A DNA stretch of 64,000 nt from an uncultured Duncaniella sp. (GCA_910578515.1 CAJTQR010000005.1:248001-312000), one strand, 5' to 3'. Shown: positions 23,741 through 33,178, counted from the first letter of the stretch. Numbers and translations: made by a program. Notes: generated by a model not told the origin, from the letters alone.

Positions 23741-25864
23741 ATGCTTAGAATTCTTTTTATGTGGGCATTGATTTGCACCGCAGCACCCTTCGTGTGCGCA
23801 CAAATAAACATACCGGATGAAGTGACTGAATCCGATTCTCTTGACATAATTCTTAATGAAGTCACAGTGGTTGCCAAAAATACAATAACAAAAACTGACC
23901 GCAAAGTAATCATTCCACCTAAAAGCAAGGTCAATGCTTCGACTTCAGGTTTGAATCTTTTGCAAAAACTTGCTTTACCTGGCATATCTGTCAACCAATT
24001 GACAGGATGCATAAATATCAATTCCGGAGGCATACTAAATTTATATATTGACGGAATACCTGCTACTGAAAGTCAAATCACAGCCATCGCTCCTGAGAAT
24101 ATTGTCAGAATAGAATATCATGATAATCCTGGTGTCAGATATGGAAATGCCGATGCTGTGCTTGATTTTATAACGAGAAAAAAAGATAATGGGTGCACCC
24201 TGTCGCTTGAAAGTATGAGTTGCATCGGAGATGGCAAGTTTGCGACAATTGACGAGCTTGCAGCTCAGTTCTATAATGGGAAGTCAACTTGGTCGGTCAA
24301 TGGTGGATACATGCAGATGAAACGAAATAACTGGGTGAGGGATTATGACGAAATTTGGCACTATCCTGGCTATGATGTTATTCGCAAAGAGAAAGGGTTG
24401 CCTGTAAAAATCGGTAATTCGATTTTCAACAGTGATATTGATTATCAATATTCAGATAATGAATCAAATCTATTTAATGCGCGTTTCTCTCTGAACGTAG
24501 ATGATGTGCCCAATAAGGAGGAGGGGGATAGGCACTCGCTCCTGACTACATCTGACAATAGGGAGATAACCGAAATATGGGAGCACACTTCGGAAAGCTC
24601 TATCTTGCCTTCACTCTCACTATATTTCCGCCATTTTTTTGATAAAGCCGGAACTCTCAACTTTAATTTTGAAGGGTCATGGATGAAATCAAAGAGTAAT
24701 CATACTTATTCAGAAGAAATGTTTGGGACAAAGTTATGCGATATTCATTCAAATACTAATGGTGATAAGTATGGATTTTTTGTGGAGGGAATACATGAGA
24801 TACCATTGGGGAAATATATGCTTACCTCCGGATTAAGACATTTTCAGTCACATACATCTAACCATTACATCATGGACACCCAAGCACCGACCGTGACGAC
24901 CAACATCAATCAATCTGAGATTTCGATATTTACGGAATATAATATACGAGTTGCAAACTGGGGATTTGTTGGAGGGTTAACTGGCAAGCGGTTATCATCC
25001 ACACAATGGGAAAACAAATTGGTGAAATATGTCTTCCTTCCCAATATGAGCGTATCGTATAAACCCAATTCTGATTTCTTTTTCAGGTATAATGTGCATA
25101 TTGACCGTAAAATGCCACCATTGGCATCAATGAGCGATATATCGCAGGAAATCCAACCTGGAATGGTGCGACGCGGTAATCCTGATGTGAAATCTTTTTC
25201 AGCAATCAATCAACAATTTTCATTCTCTTATGGTAATAAATACATCAATATAAACCTTTCTGTAAACTATCTTATGGAATCGAAACCAGTAATGAATAAC
25301 GTATTATATGAGAATGGTATTTTTGTGCAGACATTTGAGAACCAAAAGTATTTCCGTAAACTACACTCGGAAGCTATGATTGCGGTTTCTCCATGGCAAA
25401 ATTACCTTACATTGTGGGTTTCTACTGATTTTTCACGGTATTTCAGCCGAGGCAAAAGCTATAACCTTGCCAGGAATATCTTTCGATTGCATATCGGGAC
25501 TGATGTGACGTATAAACATTTCATTTTCACTGGCTGTACAATGTCGGGGCCGTCTAATTACATGTATGGAGATGAAATGACTACCGAAAAATCCATGAAT
25601 ATGATTCTTGCAGGATACAAAGGCTCAAACTGGACATTGCAGGCAGGAGCATTTAATCTTATGAAAAACTATTGGATGAAAACCGAGAATTTCTCTCCAT
25701 TGACTCCGTTTACATCTAATGCTCATTGTGGGAAAAATACATATTTAGCTGTAAAATTTTCATTCAATTTGAATTATGGGAAACGGCGAGAGAAACAGGA
25801 CGAATCCCCTGCTAACGTCACACATTTTGATATGGATTCAGGTATTGTAAATGGATTAAAGTAA
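23741..25864 (+). CDS. TonB-dependent-receptor-like outer-membrane beta-barrel protein
   Basis: 707 residues with signal peptide (MLRILFMWALICTAAPFVCA). A plug-like domain follows without an N-terminal carboxypeptidase-like sandwich: NLLQKLALPGISVNQLTG, LNLYIDGIPATESQITAIAP and RIEYHDNPGVRYGNADAVLD. The rest is a beta-barrel. LNEVTVVAK resembles a TonB box. The gene starts 16 bp after the sigma factor and is probably its co-transcribed partner. Ligand unknown. Confidence 0.85.
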   Translation: MLRILFMWALICTAAPFVCAQINIPDEVTESDSLDIILNEVTVVAKNTITKTDRKVIIPPKSKVNASTSGLNLLQKLALPGISVNQLTGCININSGGILNLYIDGIPATESQITAIAPENIVRIEYHDNPGVRYGNADAVLDFITRKKDNGCTLSLESMSCIGDGKFATIDELAAQFYNGKSTWSVNGGYMQMKRNNWVRDYDEIWHYPGYDVIRKEKGLPVKIGNSIFNSDIDYQYSDNESNLFNARFSLNVDDVPNKEEGDRHSLLTTSDNREITEIWEHTSESSILPSLSLYFRHFFDKAGTLNFNFEGSWMKSKSNHTYSEEMFGTKLCDIHSNTNGDKYGFFVEGIHEIPLGKYMLTSGLRHFQSHTSNHYIMDTQAPTVTTNINQSEISIFTEYNIRVANWGFVGGLTGKRLSSTQWENKLVKYVFLPNMSVSYKPNSDFFFRYNVHIDRKMPPLASMSDISQEIQPGMVRRGNPDVKSFSAINQQFSFSYGNKYININLSVNYLMESKPVMNNVLYENGIFVQTFENQKYFRKLHSEAMIAVSPWQNYLTLWVSTDFSRYFSRGKSYNLARNIFRLHIGTDVTYKHFIFTGCTMSGPSNYMYGDEMTTEKSMNMILAGYKGSNWTLQAGAFNLMKNYWMKTENFSPLTPFTSNAHCGKNTYLAVKFSFNLNYGKRREKQDESPANVTHFDMDSGIVNGLK

Positions 25865-25881
25865 TATTCGATAATAACATT

Positions 25882-26076
25882 ATGCATAAAACTATTAAAA
25901 AACCATCATTCTCTCCTCGTAACTGCATCGCTTGTTGGAAATGCGTAGAGGCATGTCCGCGTCAAGCCATTCGTAAAGTCAGTTTCTTATGGCATAAACA
26001 TGCGGTGATGACTTATAATAATTGTATAGGTTGCAACGTATGTGTTAAAACGTGTCCTCAAAATTGTTTCAAATAA
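25882..26076 (+). CDS. Small 2[4Fe-4S] ferredoxin-like protein
   Basis: 64 residues with two cluster motifs: CIACWKCVEACP (from residue 13) and CIGCNVCVKTCP near the C-terminus. It is an electron carrier by family. It begins 17 bp after the receptor gene; pairing a ferredoxin with an ECF sigma/receptor operon suggests a link to iron or redox. Confidence 0.88.
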   Translation: MHKTIKKPSFSPRNCIACWKCVEACPRQAIRKVSFLWHKHAVMTYNNCIGCNVCVKTCPQNCFK

Positions 26077-26155
26077 CGAGTAGGTGAGTTCGTCGGATTT
26101 CAAAAATAATTTTGTCGAGTCCTGAAATCCAATTAACTATGCGACTTTAGGCATT

Positions 26156-26180
26156 GCGCACCGGTATCGCCGACATGCGC
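26156..26180. repeat. Dispersed hairpin repeat, copy 2
   Basis: GCGCACCGG-TATCG-CCGACATGCGC: same arms as copy 1 with a changed loop. It lies between the ferredoxin gene and a convergent gene. Confidence 0.75.
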
Positions 26181-26290
26181 GGAAATTCTACAGATACTCA
26201 GAAGTAGACTGCTCAACCTCATAATCTCTATTGACCACAGATATGAGTAAGTGCACGATTAACTGGAGCTATGTCATATTCTGGTTCATC

Positions 26291-27244
26291 TTATTCGTTA
26301 CTATCAAAGGTTAGTATTGTAAGAACCACTTCTTTCGTTTCCAGTGACTGCGAAAGTATAAACTTCGGTTTGGGGAGTTTTCGGAAAGAACCGAAAGCGG
26401 CCCATACAGTCTCGAGAATATCGTTACCGTCAATCCCTTCGGGACAGTTAATAAGGACTAAGGACGAGTCTCCTTTCATGGTCGGGAACCATTGGTAGAT
26501 TATATCTGAAAGGTATTCTTCTGTTTTTTCAAGCTGACAGACCGCCTTTATCCTATCCATATCAAAAGGTGGAGCATCCATTATAAATTGACGGAATTTT
26601 TCCGGATTCTTGATGCCACCCTTGTGTTGTTGGATAAGTTCGGTTGCCAAATCATAACGACGCATCTTTCTCTCAACCTCTTCTTTTCGTTCTGAAATTG
26701 GCTTCAATAGAGCTTCAGTTTCGGGCGGAAGAGGAGCAAATAAATCATCCACATCTTCACAAGAAAAGAATTTGGTGCCTATATCTTTGGAGTGTCGGCA
26801 TTCGAGGTCGTGTTCCTGTTGCCAAAGCTCGGTCCATTCTCTGCGATATGGATTCTCATCAAGCTCGGATTCATCGTAATCGCGTCCATACTCAAAACGA
26901 GATTGAAAATCCTCAGCTGCAAAACTCGGTTTGTCTCCAATATCAAAGCCATAGAATGTGAGTTCCCAAAGTATAGCTGCTGCGACTTTATTTCTTGGAG
27001 CAGACTTGGCTGCCTTAATTTCGCGTGCAAGTTCTACATTCCAGCTTTCCCGAGTTGGAGACCAGACTCTCCACCCCTTTACATCGATGGTGACGCCATC
27101 GGCTTCTCCCACCGGAATCTGACGCATCCTATCAAATGCCTGCTTGAATAGCCAAAGGCAAGTTTCACTCTGAGGGTCAAACTTTATGAGCCACGGAGCG
27201 ATATTCTCAAATTTAACCTTGCTGAATAATTCTTTCAGAGTCAT
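26291..27244 (-). CDS. Unknown cytoplasmic protein sharing the accessory-island promoter box
   Basis: About 317 residues from the ATG at 27244 (MTLKELFSKVKFENIAPWLI); the frame extends 117 bp further upstream but across the promoter. No signal or membrane segment; many acidic residues. I do not recognise the family. Residues such as AAAILWELTFYGFD and DIIYQWFPTMKG are typical of a soluble alpha-helical protein. Its promoter (TAAATTTG at 27268-27275) carries TGATACA 7 bp upstream, the same box as promoters of the 33-41 kb island. Confidence 0.75.
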   Translation of the reverse strand: MTLKELFSKVKFENIAPWLIKFDPQSETCLWLFKQAFDRMRQIPVGEADGVTIDVKGWRVWSPTRESWNVELAREIKAAKSAPRNKVAAAILWELTFYGFDIGDKPSFAAEDFQSRFEYGRDYDESELDENPYRREWTELWQQEHDLECRHSKDIGTKFFSCEDVDDLFAPLPPETEALLKPISERKEEVERKMRRYDLATELIQQHKGGIKNPEKFRQFIMDAPPFDMDRIKAVCQLEKTEEYLSDIIYQWFPTMKGDSSLVLINCPEGIDGNDILETVWAAFGSFRKLPKPKFILSQSLETKEVVLTILTFDSNE

Positions 27245-27267
27245 ATCTTTCCCATTTAACTTCAGTG

Positions 27268-27298
27268 CAAATTTACAGCCAAGTTGTATCAAATATAG
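27268..27298 (-). promoter_or_regulatory. Promoter with class A box (27244 gene)
   Basis: Minus strand: box CTATATTTGATACAAC (27298-27283), 7-bp spacer, -7 element TAAATTTG (27275-27268). The TG-N3-CA is at the same distance as in seven other promoters of the island. Confidence 0.65.
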
Positions 27299-27678
27299 AT
27301 ACGACTGTGATTTTTTTGATAATCTGCAAACGATTACGACCATGCTTGGTCCTTCCACCAAAATTCAAACTTACTAACTCACGTTTCGTGGTTAATCAAA
27401 ACTACTGAAAGTTGGTTAAACTAACAACATAGAAATGGAATCACACTTGTCATGTATCAATTTATATGGCAAGATGAAGATATTTCAAATAAAATTGCAG
27501 TTGTCGGAATTTATTCGTAAAATTGCACATAATATCATGTTATTAACAATGCAAATTGAAAACATCAATAAAACCAAGCCAGAGGTTTGCCAAGCCAGAC
27601 ACATTGGAGCAATGATGGGACACAGCAACTTGCCATGAATCAGGTTCCAGTCCTCAAATTGTGTACTAATTTCCTATA

Positions 27679-27710
27679 TTGCTGATGACGGAGCAAGAGC
27701 CTTATTTTTG
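27679..27710 (+). promoter_or_regulatory. Promoter of the DUF262 gene pair
   Basis: TTG (27679-27681), 21 bp, TATTTTTG (27703-27710), 33 bp before the ATG at 27744. It lacks the class A box. Confidence 0.6.
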
Positions 27711-27743
27711 AAGCTGTAACCGAAAAATTAAAATAAACTAACC

Positions 27744-29585
27744 ATGGGAATACTTCATCTGAAATGGATTACAGAATCAGACCTTGAGCTGAGAGAGTTT
27801 CGAGAAAGATTTTCCGAAAAATACAACGATATAGAAGTCGGAGCTGTGCATCCCGATAGGGGTACAGCATATCACTATTCAAGTTACTATATTCAAATCG
27901 TACCAAAAGATTTTCCGCCCAAAATACATTTTGAATATTGGGCTGACGGATGGCAAGGCTTTTTGGATTTACATCTGGAACCCACGCAAGATAATACGGA
28001 GGAAATGAAAGTATATCGAGGAATTGGCATAAATTTAATGCATATACTTTCAGATGCAGGAATAGAATGTGGCGAACGCTGGAATTTGACATTTGGTTAT
28101 TTCCGGATATCAGGTATCCGCTCGGTTGATGACTTAATGAATGTATTCGGACGGTTTTATAACATCGTCAATAAGCCTTTACTTGAAATATATGAGACAA
28201 AGAAAGGCGCCCGACCATTGCAACTCAAATATCCAAAGAAAGACGTTGAATCCAATCCTTTGCGTAAAGAGGATGAGGAGGTTTCCGTCAAGATAATGAG
28301 TTTAGCTGAAGTCATGAAGCTTAATCTCTCTTTGCCGGATTATCAACGCGAGTATTGCTGGGAAGACATCAATATCTCGAATCTTTGGAATAGTATTGCG
28401 AAGATACAAGAGGGTAGACCTTTTCATCTGGGTACTGTAATTTTGCACGATTATCAAGGAAGTTACGGTATAATCGATGGTCAACAGCGCTTGATAACAC
28501 TTTCTATAATGCTTCTTGCCATGGGCTATGATGGGTATTTACCTTTGTTAAATGAGTCATATGACTCTACAGATGCACAAGAACATGTAGCGAATTGTAA
28601 ATATCTCGTTCAATTGCTTGTAGCTAAAGAAAAGAATGTATCGGAGTTGGTCAAGAGATTAGCTAATAATGTCTCGTTTGCAGTTCTGACGGTAAACGAG
28701 TCTAATCTTGACCTTGCATATACTTTCTTCTCCAATCAAAACTCCAAGGGTGTTCCCTTATCGGACTTTGACCTACTTAAAGCTCATCATCTAAGGTTTA
28801 TCCCTAATGATGGTCAGGCTGAGCACATGGCTATAAAATGGAATAAACTGACGATGTTACCGGCTATTTTCAAAGAAAAAAACGCTCTTTATCGGACACT
28901 CGGAACTCACATATATCGTTTGCGTCGATGGATGAGAAAGAATGACTCGGACGAAAATCCAGACTCTCACTATATTCAGCGTGAGTATCAGTCTGCTATT
29001 ACAATGCCTGATATTCCTCCTTTTGGTGAGAAATTTGATTTCTACGAGAAAATTCAAGGCGGAACACATTTCTTTGTTTATGCTGAAACGTTCATCCATC
29101 GTTACATTGAGTTTTTGAAAAACAAGGAGGTAATTCTTCTTCAAAATAATCTTGCTTGGGGCAGTTATTTGAACTATTCTGATGTGATTGAGACAGTGTT
29201 GTTTGCATATTATCTTAAATTTGGTAATCAATATTTCTCAGAATCATTATACTGCATTTCGCAGCTTATGGCATTGCATCGATATAATTCAAACCGCGTT
29301 GCCAGCGATGGTTCAGGAATACGAAACTTCGTAAACCGGACAGAATTAGTGCTTATGATTAATCAAGCATCCTCACCAACATTCTTTTTGGCTGAGGCTA
29401 TATCCGAATATGAACATCTCTCACAGAAAGAGGAATACTCCATCAACAGTGGTTTGGATTTACCAGAGATAAAGGGTGTAAAATATGGCTTCTACAGAGC
29501 ACTACGTGTTATATGGCGTAATCTCCTTCCGGAGATTAGCGACAATCATATCCGCAATAAAATTATAGATGAGTATGGCAAGTAA
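27744..29585 (+). CDS. DUF262 protein with extra N-terminal domain (GmrSD-like, first of a pair)
   Basis: 613 residues. The first ~165 form a domain I do not recognise (IHFEYWADGWQGFLDLHLEP). From about residue 190 a DUF262/GmrS-type domain begins (LSLPDYQREYCWEDINISNL; then YGIIDGQQRLITLSIMLLAM, the IDGQQR nucleotide-binding motif). The C-terminal half is helical and lacks an HNH/DUF1524 signature. DUF262 proteins couple NTP binding to nucleic-acid cleavage in type IV restriction and related defences. It overlaps the next DUF262 gene by 17 bp. Confidence 0.85.
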   Translation: MGILHLKWITESDLELREFRERFSEKYNDIEVGAVHPDRGTAYHYSSYYIQIVPKDFPPKIHFEYWADGWQGFLDLHLEPTQDNTEEMKVYRGIGINLMHILSDAGIECGERWNLTFGYFRISGIRSVDDLMNVFGRFYNIVNKPLLEIYETKKGARPLQLKYPKKDVESNPLRKEDEEVSVKIMSLAEVMKLNLSLPDYQREYCWEDINISNLWNSIAKIQEGRPFHLGTVILHDYQGSYGIIDGQQRLITLSIMLLAMGYDGYLPLLNESYDSTDAQEHVANCKYLVQLLVAKEKNVSELVKRLANNVSFAVLTVNESNLDLAYTFFSNQNSKGVPLSDFDLLKAHHLRFIPNDGQAEHMAIKWNKLTMLPAIFKEKNALYRTLGTHIYRLRRWMRKNDSDENPDSHYIQREYQSAITMPDIPPFGEKFDFYEKIQGGTHFFVYAETFIHRYIEFLKNKEVILLQNNLAWGSYLNYSDVIETVLFAYYLKFGNQYFSESLYCISQLMALHRYNSNRVASDGSGIRNFVNRTELVLMINQASSPTFFLAEAISEYEHLSQKEEYSINSGLDLPEIKGVKYGFYRALRVIWRNLLPEISDNHIRNKIIDEYGK

Positions 29586-31491
29586 TGAATCATATAGAAT
29601 AACTCCGGCAGAAATCGTCAAGAACAATATACTATTTCGTATTCCGCTCTATCAGCGGTTGTTCGCTTGGAGGGTCAAAGAGGTAGAACAGCTATTAACC
29701 GACCTCCTCAATAATTTTTGCGACCAAGTGGAACAAGGAGCCTCTGCACAAAATCTTCGTGTCAAGAATGATGCACGAAGTTACTATATGGGCATGATAA
29801 CAGTTGTCAAGCAAGGTGACAGGCATGACATTATTGATGGGCAGCAGAGAACAACTGTGTTGATGTTACTGGCGATAGGGTTCATCTTGATATTGCCAGA
29901 GGGTGAATCAAGAAACAATTGGCGTCGTTTTTTTGATTCATCTAATCGAGTATTCTTTAACGGAAGAAGTCAAGACCGTGGATTATTATGTTCTTTGGCT
30001 GAGGAAAAGTCATCCAAATATCAGAATGACCAGATGGAAGAAGCCTTAGAGACAATCAAAAAGTTTTTTGCGAAAAAATTCAACTCGTATAATCTGCAAG
30101 GCTTTGCGGATGCGATTTTCAATAAACTAACAGTTTTTGTCACCGAATTGCCCGACCATTATGTTGAGAACCCATCTTCGCTTAACGAATATTTTGAGGT
30201 TATGAACTCCAGTGGAAAATCATTGGAACAACATGAAATCCTAAAGGTTGAGCTTTTGCGGCACAATGATAGTTCTGAAAAAATCAACCTCACACGCCTT
30301 TGGAATGTGGTTTCTAATTTCGAGAAGCCATTGGTAAAACTTGAAAATATTGAGGATGCCACCCAATGCCAAAGGAAGCGTTACCAGTATTTTATTTCAC
30401 AATGCCGTCATGGTAATATTGAAAATGTATGTAGAGCTTTCTATATTCAAACAAAGAGTGAAGGCACCAAAACTTCGATAGCTGAAATCGCTGTACAGAA
30501 ACATGATTTCAATGTTCAGAATATACAGGATAAAGAAGATGCTATTCTATCGTTTCCGCAGTTTCTTCTCATGGTCCTGGCGCTACACACCGGTAATGAT
30601 AAATTAGCAAGCATACATCCTTCTAAACTCCACGATACGTTCAGAAATAATCCGATTTCACCAGATAAGATGGGGGATTTTCACAGAGAATTGTTATTGT
30701 ATAGGCTTCTCTTGGATTATTACGTTGTCAGATTGAAATACGGGTCATCTTCAAGTTCACACAAGTTGATTTGCAACACCGAAGATGAAACAGATATGAA
30801 TCAACGTGCCCATGCTCGACTACGACAATATCAGTCGATGCTTGATGTTTCTGTTGAATCTCATATTTGGGTTCTTCCACTGCTCAAATACTTGAAGTCA
30901 CTTAAACAAGAACCGACCCAGATGGATATTCTTAAATTCCTTATGCGAATGGATTATAAACGTAGAGACCACTCCGAGCTTCCTGATATCGCTAATCTTG
31001 ATTATGACTCAAAACCGAGATATTGGCTTTGGCGATTGGACTATGCTATTTGGGAAAAGCTAATTCTTGATAAGGAAGCATATAAAACCACCTATGTGAA
31101 TATTGATGCAGAAGCCATACGCCAATATGAATTCCGTACCAATCGCTCTATAGAGCATCTGCATCCACAAAATCAGGACAACAATAATGAATGGTCGTAT
31201 GAAGATGTTAATTCGTTTGGTAACTTAGCTATGATTTCGCAGAGTTTCAACTCTCAGCAGAGCAATCTGCCTGTACACGTAAAATTTGCCAATCTTGAAG
31301 TGCAAATTGGCAATAAGAGTCTTCAAAGTCTGAAATTATACTTTATGTATCTCAAAGCCAAAGGCAACGATGCGGAGTGGACAGCAACCGCAAAGAACGA
31401 ACATGCTGAGGAAATGCTGAAAATTCTTGAAGAAAGTCTTGAAGAAGTAAAAGGTTATGAACTACAGCATTCTGAAGAAGCAGGCTTTTGA
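29569..31491 (+). CDS. DUF262-DUF1524 protein (GmrSD-type nuclease)
   Basis: 640 residues. DUF262 at the N-terminus (FRIPLYQRLFAWRVKEVEQL, MGMITVVKQGDRHDIIDGQQ then RTTV) and a DUF1524/GmrSD C-terminal HNH-type nuclease region (RSIEHLHPQNQDNNNEWSYE, SFGNLAMISQSFNSQQSN) from about residue 520. This is the single-chain GmrSD layout of type IV restriction enzymes that act on modified DNA. The neighbour has the same NTP-binding domain but no nuclease signature, so the pair may work as a complex. Target modification unknown. Confidence 0.9.
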   Translation: MSMASNESYRITPAEIVKNNILFRIPLYQRLFAWRVKEVEQLLTDLLNNFCDQVEQGASAQNLRVKNDARSYYMGMITVVKQGDRHDIIDGQQRTTVLMLLAIGFILILPEGESRNNWRRFFDSSNRVFFNGRSQDRGLLCSLAEEKSSKYQNDQMEEALETIKKFFAKKFNSYNLQGFADAIFNKLTVFVTELPDHYVENPSSLNEYFEVMNSSGKSLEQHEILKVELLRHNDSSEKINLTRLWNVVSNFEKPLVKLENIEDATQCQRKRYQYFISQCRHGNIENVCRAFYIQTKSEGTKTSIAEIAVQKHDFNVQNIQDKEDAILSFPQFLLMVLALHTGNDKLASIHPSKLHDTFRNNPISPDKMGDFHRELLLYRLLLDYYVVRLKYGSSSSSHKLICNTEDETDMNQRAHARLRQYQSMLDVSVESHIWVLPLLKYLKSLKQEPTQMDILKFLMRMDYKRRDHSELPDIANLDYDSKPRYWLWRLDYAIWEKLILDKEAYKTTYVNIDAEAIRQYEFRTNRSIEHLHPQNQDNNNEWSYEDVNSFGNLAMISQSFNSQQSNLPVHVKFANLEVQIGNKSLQSLKLYFMYLKAKGNDAEWTATAKNEHAEEMLKILEESLEEVKGYELQHSEEAGF

Positions 31492-31591
31492 AGACAAGAA
31501 TCAGGAAAATCATGTGGAAAGATTCGCAGAATATTTCGCTTATAATGTGACAATCAGAGAAACGCTAAATCGTATGAATGAGAATGGATGA
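31457..31591 (+). CDS. Possible 44-residue protein overlapping the end of the DUF262-DUF1524 gene
   Basis: ATG at 31457, stop at 31589-31591, overlapping the upstream gene by 35 bp. It reads MNYSILKKQAFEDKNQENHV and continues as a charged helix. No family known. The frame may be chance. Confidence 0.3.
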   Translation: MNYSILKKQAFEDKNQENHVERFAEYFAYNVTIRETLNRMNENG

Positions 31592-31604
31592 TGTTCACTC
31601 TATT

Positions 31605-31778
31605 TCATTGGGTCGGAGCAGTATTGGCGGTGACTGCGTTTTTTTGCAGTGTTCGGCGCACTAGACGCGGTCAAAGTGTTACATTGCTGATTCAACAAGG
31701 GGCGAGGCATCAGTAAAGATGCCGGCTTCAAAGTTGCACTGAGTTCGACTGCTCATACCCAATCCTGCGTCGGTGATA
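31605..31778 (-). pseudogene. Broken 3' fragment of the PLD nuclease gene
   Basis: The minus strand reads NITDAGLGMSSRTQCNFEAG, IFTDASPLVESAM-stop-HFDRV-stop, EHCKK, parallel to NLTGAGMGMKSPTRRNFEAG... of the PLD gene at 33197, with two in-frame stops and a frameshift in the cysteine cluster. It abuts the stop of the reverse transcriptase, so the retron lies between an intact and a broken copy of the same gene end. Confidence 0.9.
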
Positions 31779-32867
31779 TTAAACAACTTTATTCTTAACC
31801 TCAGTCTTCCGCTTCTTTTCGGCTGTCTCGTAGCTGGATTTGAAGCGACGATAGGTTGTGTCTTGTTTGCCTTTAATCATGCAAAGGTAGTTGATTTTGC
31901 CGTTGATGACAGAGGTCAGAGATTTTTCAATGCCGCCGCAGAAGTCGCGGGTGTAGATATCCTGTGCCAATTCATAGCCGTATTTATCCCAGAGATACAT
32001 GAGCGTCCGGAGTTGTTTGACGTATTTACGAGTAACGTTGACCTTATTAGAACAGATTGTTACTCCTGTAACTTCAAGGCGTTCGCCTTGAATCAGAACC
32101 TTTGTTTTCTTCTCGTTGATTTTCAAACCAAACTCTTCAATAATAGACCGGATGCGGAGTTGCTTGAACTGTGAGAATTTTCTGACTGTGCTGTTGTGGC
32201 TGAAGGTGATGTCGTCTGCATATCGGGAGTATCGACATCCCCATAATTCAGCGTAGTGAGCCAACTTCTTGTCCATTGCTTTCAGAACGATATTCGACAA
32301 CACTGGAGAGGAGGGAGAACCTTGGGGCAATACTTCAATGCCTTCTTCATTCGGCACAGTACATAAGCTACATATATAATTGATTGCTTCTTTTGATTTT
32401 AAGACATCTCCCAATTCTCTTCGTAGGGCTTTTCTAACCATCTGTTTTGCGATGCTTGGGAAGAAATTCTCCAAGTCGGTGTTGAAAATACAGGTTTGCC
32501 CGATATGGATTTTTGCGTTAGTGTCAACTCCTCGATTACGGCAAAATCCCATTGCATATGGCGACGGTTCGAAAATAGACAATAGCAAAGCGTTGATTGC
32601 TCGTTGGATGTTTTTTAATTGGTTGCCAGGGGAAGATATGGTCCTGAAACCACCGGATTTCTTTGGAATCTTGAACGTTTTGTAGGTTTGTCTTCGAGAA
32701 TTCTTGGATAGAAATCGTCGAATACTGTTTCCGGAAATTCCTGTCAAATCCCAGCAGTCGTAATAAATACCACATACGTTCAGAGCATATAAAAACTTCT
32801 TAAGACTGTCAATCTTCCAGTCTTTCAGGAAATTAGCTATAATAGTTCTGTTGTCCATAAGCGGCAT
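31779..32867 (-). CDS. Retron reverse transcriptase
   Basis: 362 residues. RT motifs in order: IPKKSGGFRTISSPGNQLKN, NTDLENFFPSI, the PQGSPSSPVLSN block, catalytic YSRYADDITFS and LKINEKKTKV. Retron-specific marks are NAKIH (the NAxxH motif) and RLEVTGVTI (the VTG motif that binds the msr RNA). A matching ncRNA lies directly upstream. No effector domain is fused. The start at 32867 is tied into an inverted repeat (32855-32867 with 33179-33191). Confidence 0.93.
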   Translation of the reverse strand: MPLMDNRTIIANFLKDWKIDSLKKFLYALNVCGIYYDCWDLTGISGNSIRRFLSKNSRRQTYKTFKIPKKSGGFRTISSPGNQLKNIQRAINALLLSIFEPSPYAMGFCRNRGVDTNAKIHIGQTCIFNTDLENFFPSIAKQMVRKALRRELGDVLKSKEAINYICSLCTVPNEEGIEVLPQGSPSSPVLSNIVLKAMDKKLAHYAELWGCRYSRYADDITFSHNSTVRKFSQFKQLRIRSIIEEFGLKINEKKTKVLIQGERLEVTGVTICSNKVNVTRKYVKQLRTLMYLWDKYGYELAQDIYTRDFCGGIEKSLTSVINGKINYLCMIKGKQDTTYRRFKSSYETAEKKRKTEVKNKVV

Positions 32868-32880
32868 GGTTTAATGAAGG

Positions 32881-33141
32881 TTGAAAACAGAGGCTGCTCC
32901 TTTCGTGTGACCGGATGGGTCAAGGCTTCGGCAATGTGCGCTCTGAGCGAGTGAGTGAGTTTTCCGTAACCGCAGCGTAGCGGAGGCTACGTCAAACTCT
33001 CGACCGGAGCGATGGGCGTGCAGGGTCGCAGCCGAGTTGCTGACATTTTATGCGCCACCAACGTCGATGGCGAAATCTGCCGGATACAGCAGACAGATTT
33101 GCAAAGTGTGGCAGTCTCTGTTTTCAATGTCCTCGGTTGAT
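32881..33141 (-). ncRNA. Retron msr-msd RNA
   Basis: The ends form the a1/a2 pair: TTGAAAACAGAGACTGC (33127-33111, minus strand) pairs with GCAGCCTCTGTTTTCAA (32897-32881) with one mismatch. Inside follow an msr stem AAATCTG/CAGATTT, a second stem CGCCA/TGGCG and, further on, a long msd-type hairpin (GAGTTT...AAACTC enclosing GTAGC-CTCC-GCTAC). The transcript would start near 33141, 7 bp after the -7 element at 33155-33148, and end just before the RT gene at 32867. Confidence 0.85.
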
Positions 33142-33147
33142 GTATCA

Positions 33148-33178
33148 CAAATTTAGACATGTGATGTCTCATTATGCG
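33148..33178 (-). promoter_or_regulatory. Retron promoter with class A box
   Basis: Minus strand: box CGCATAATGAGACATC (33178-33163), 7-bp spacer, TAAATTTG (33155-33148). 14 of 16 box bases match the RtcB promoter at 40485-40515, at identical spacing. Confidence 0.8.

Larger units (their letters stand above)
27245..27743. other. Divergent intergenic region before the DUF262 pair
   Basis: About 500 bp. It contains the class A promoter for the leftward gene and a promoter for the rightward DUF262 genes (TTG at 27679-27681, TATTTTTG at 27703-27710). A 67-codon + strand frame at 27435-27638 shows no recognisable features and I do not call it. Confidence 0.6.

Noticed and set aside
27435..27638. 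67-codon + strand frame in the divergent region before the DUF262 genes
   Set aside because: No recognisable domain or promoter at a proper distance; amino-acid composition looks like chance translation of AT-rich DNA.
27679..27710. Class A box in the DUF262 promoter
   Set aside because: The -7 element is good but no TG-N3-CA occurs in register 7 bp upstream, even when shifted by one base, so these genes are not assigned to the class A group.
31773..32174. 133-codon + strand frame opposite the reverse transcriptase
   Set aside because: It mirrors the coding strand of a clear reverse transcriptase and has no independent support.
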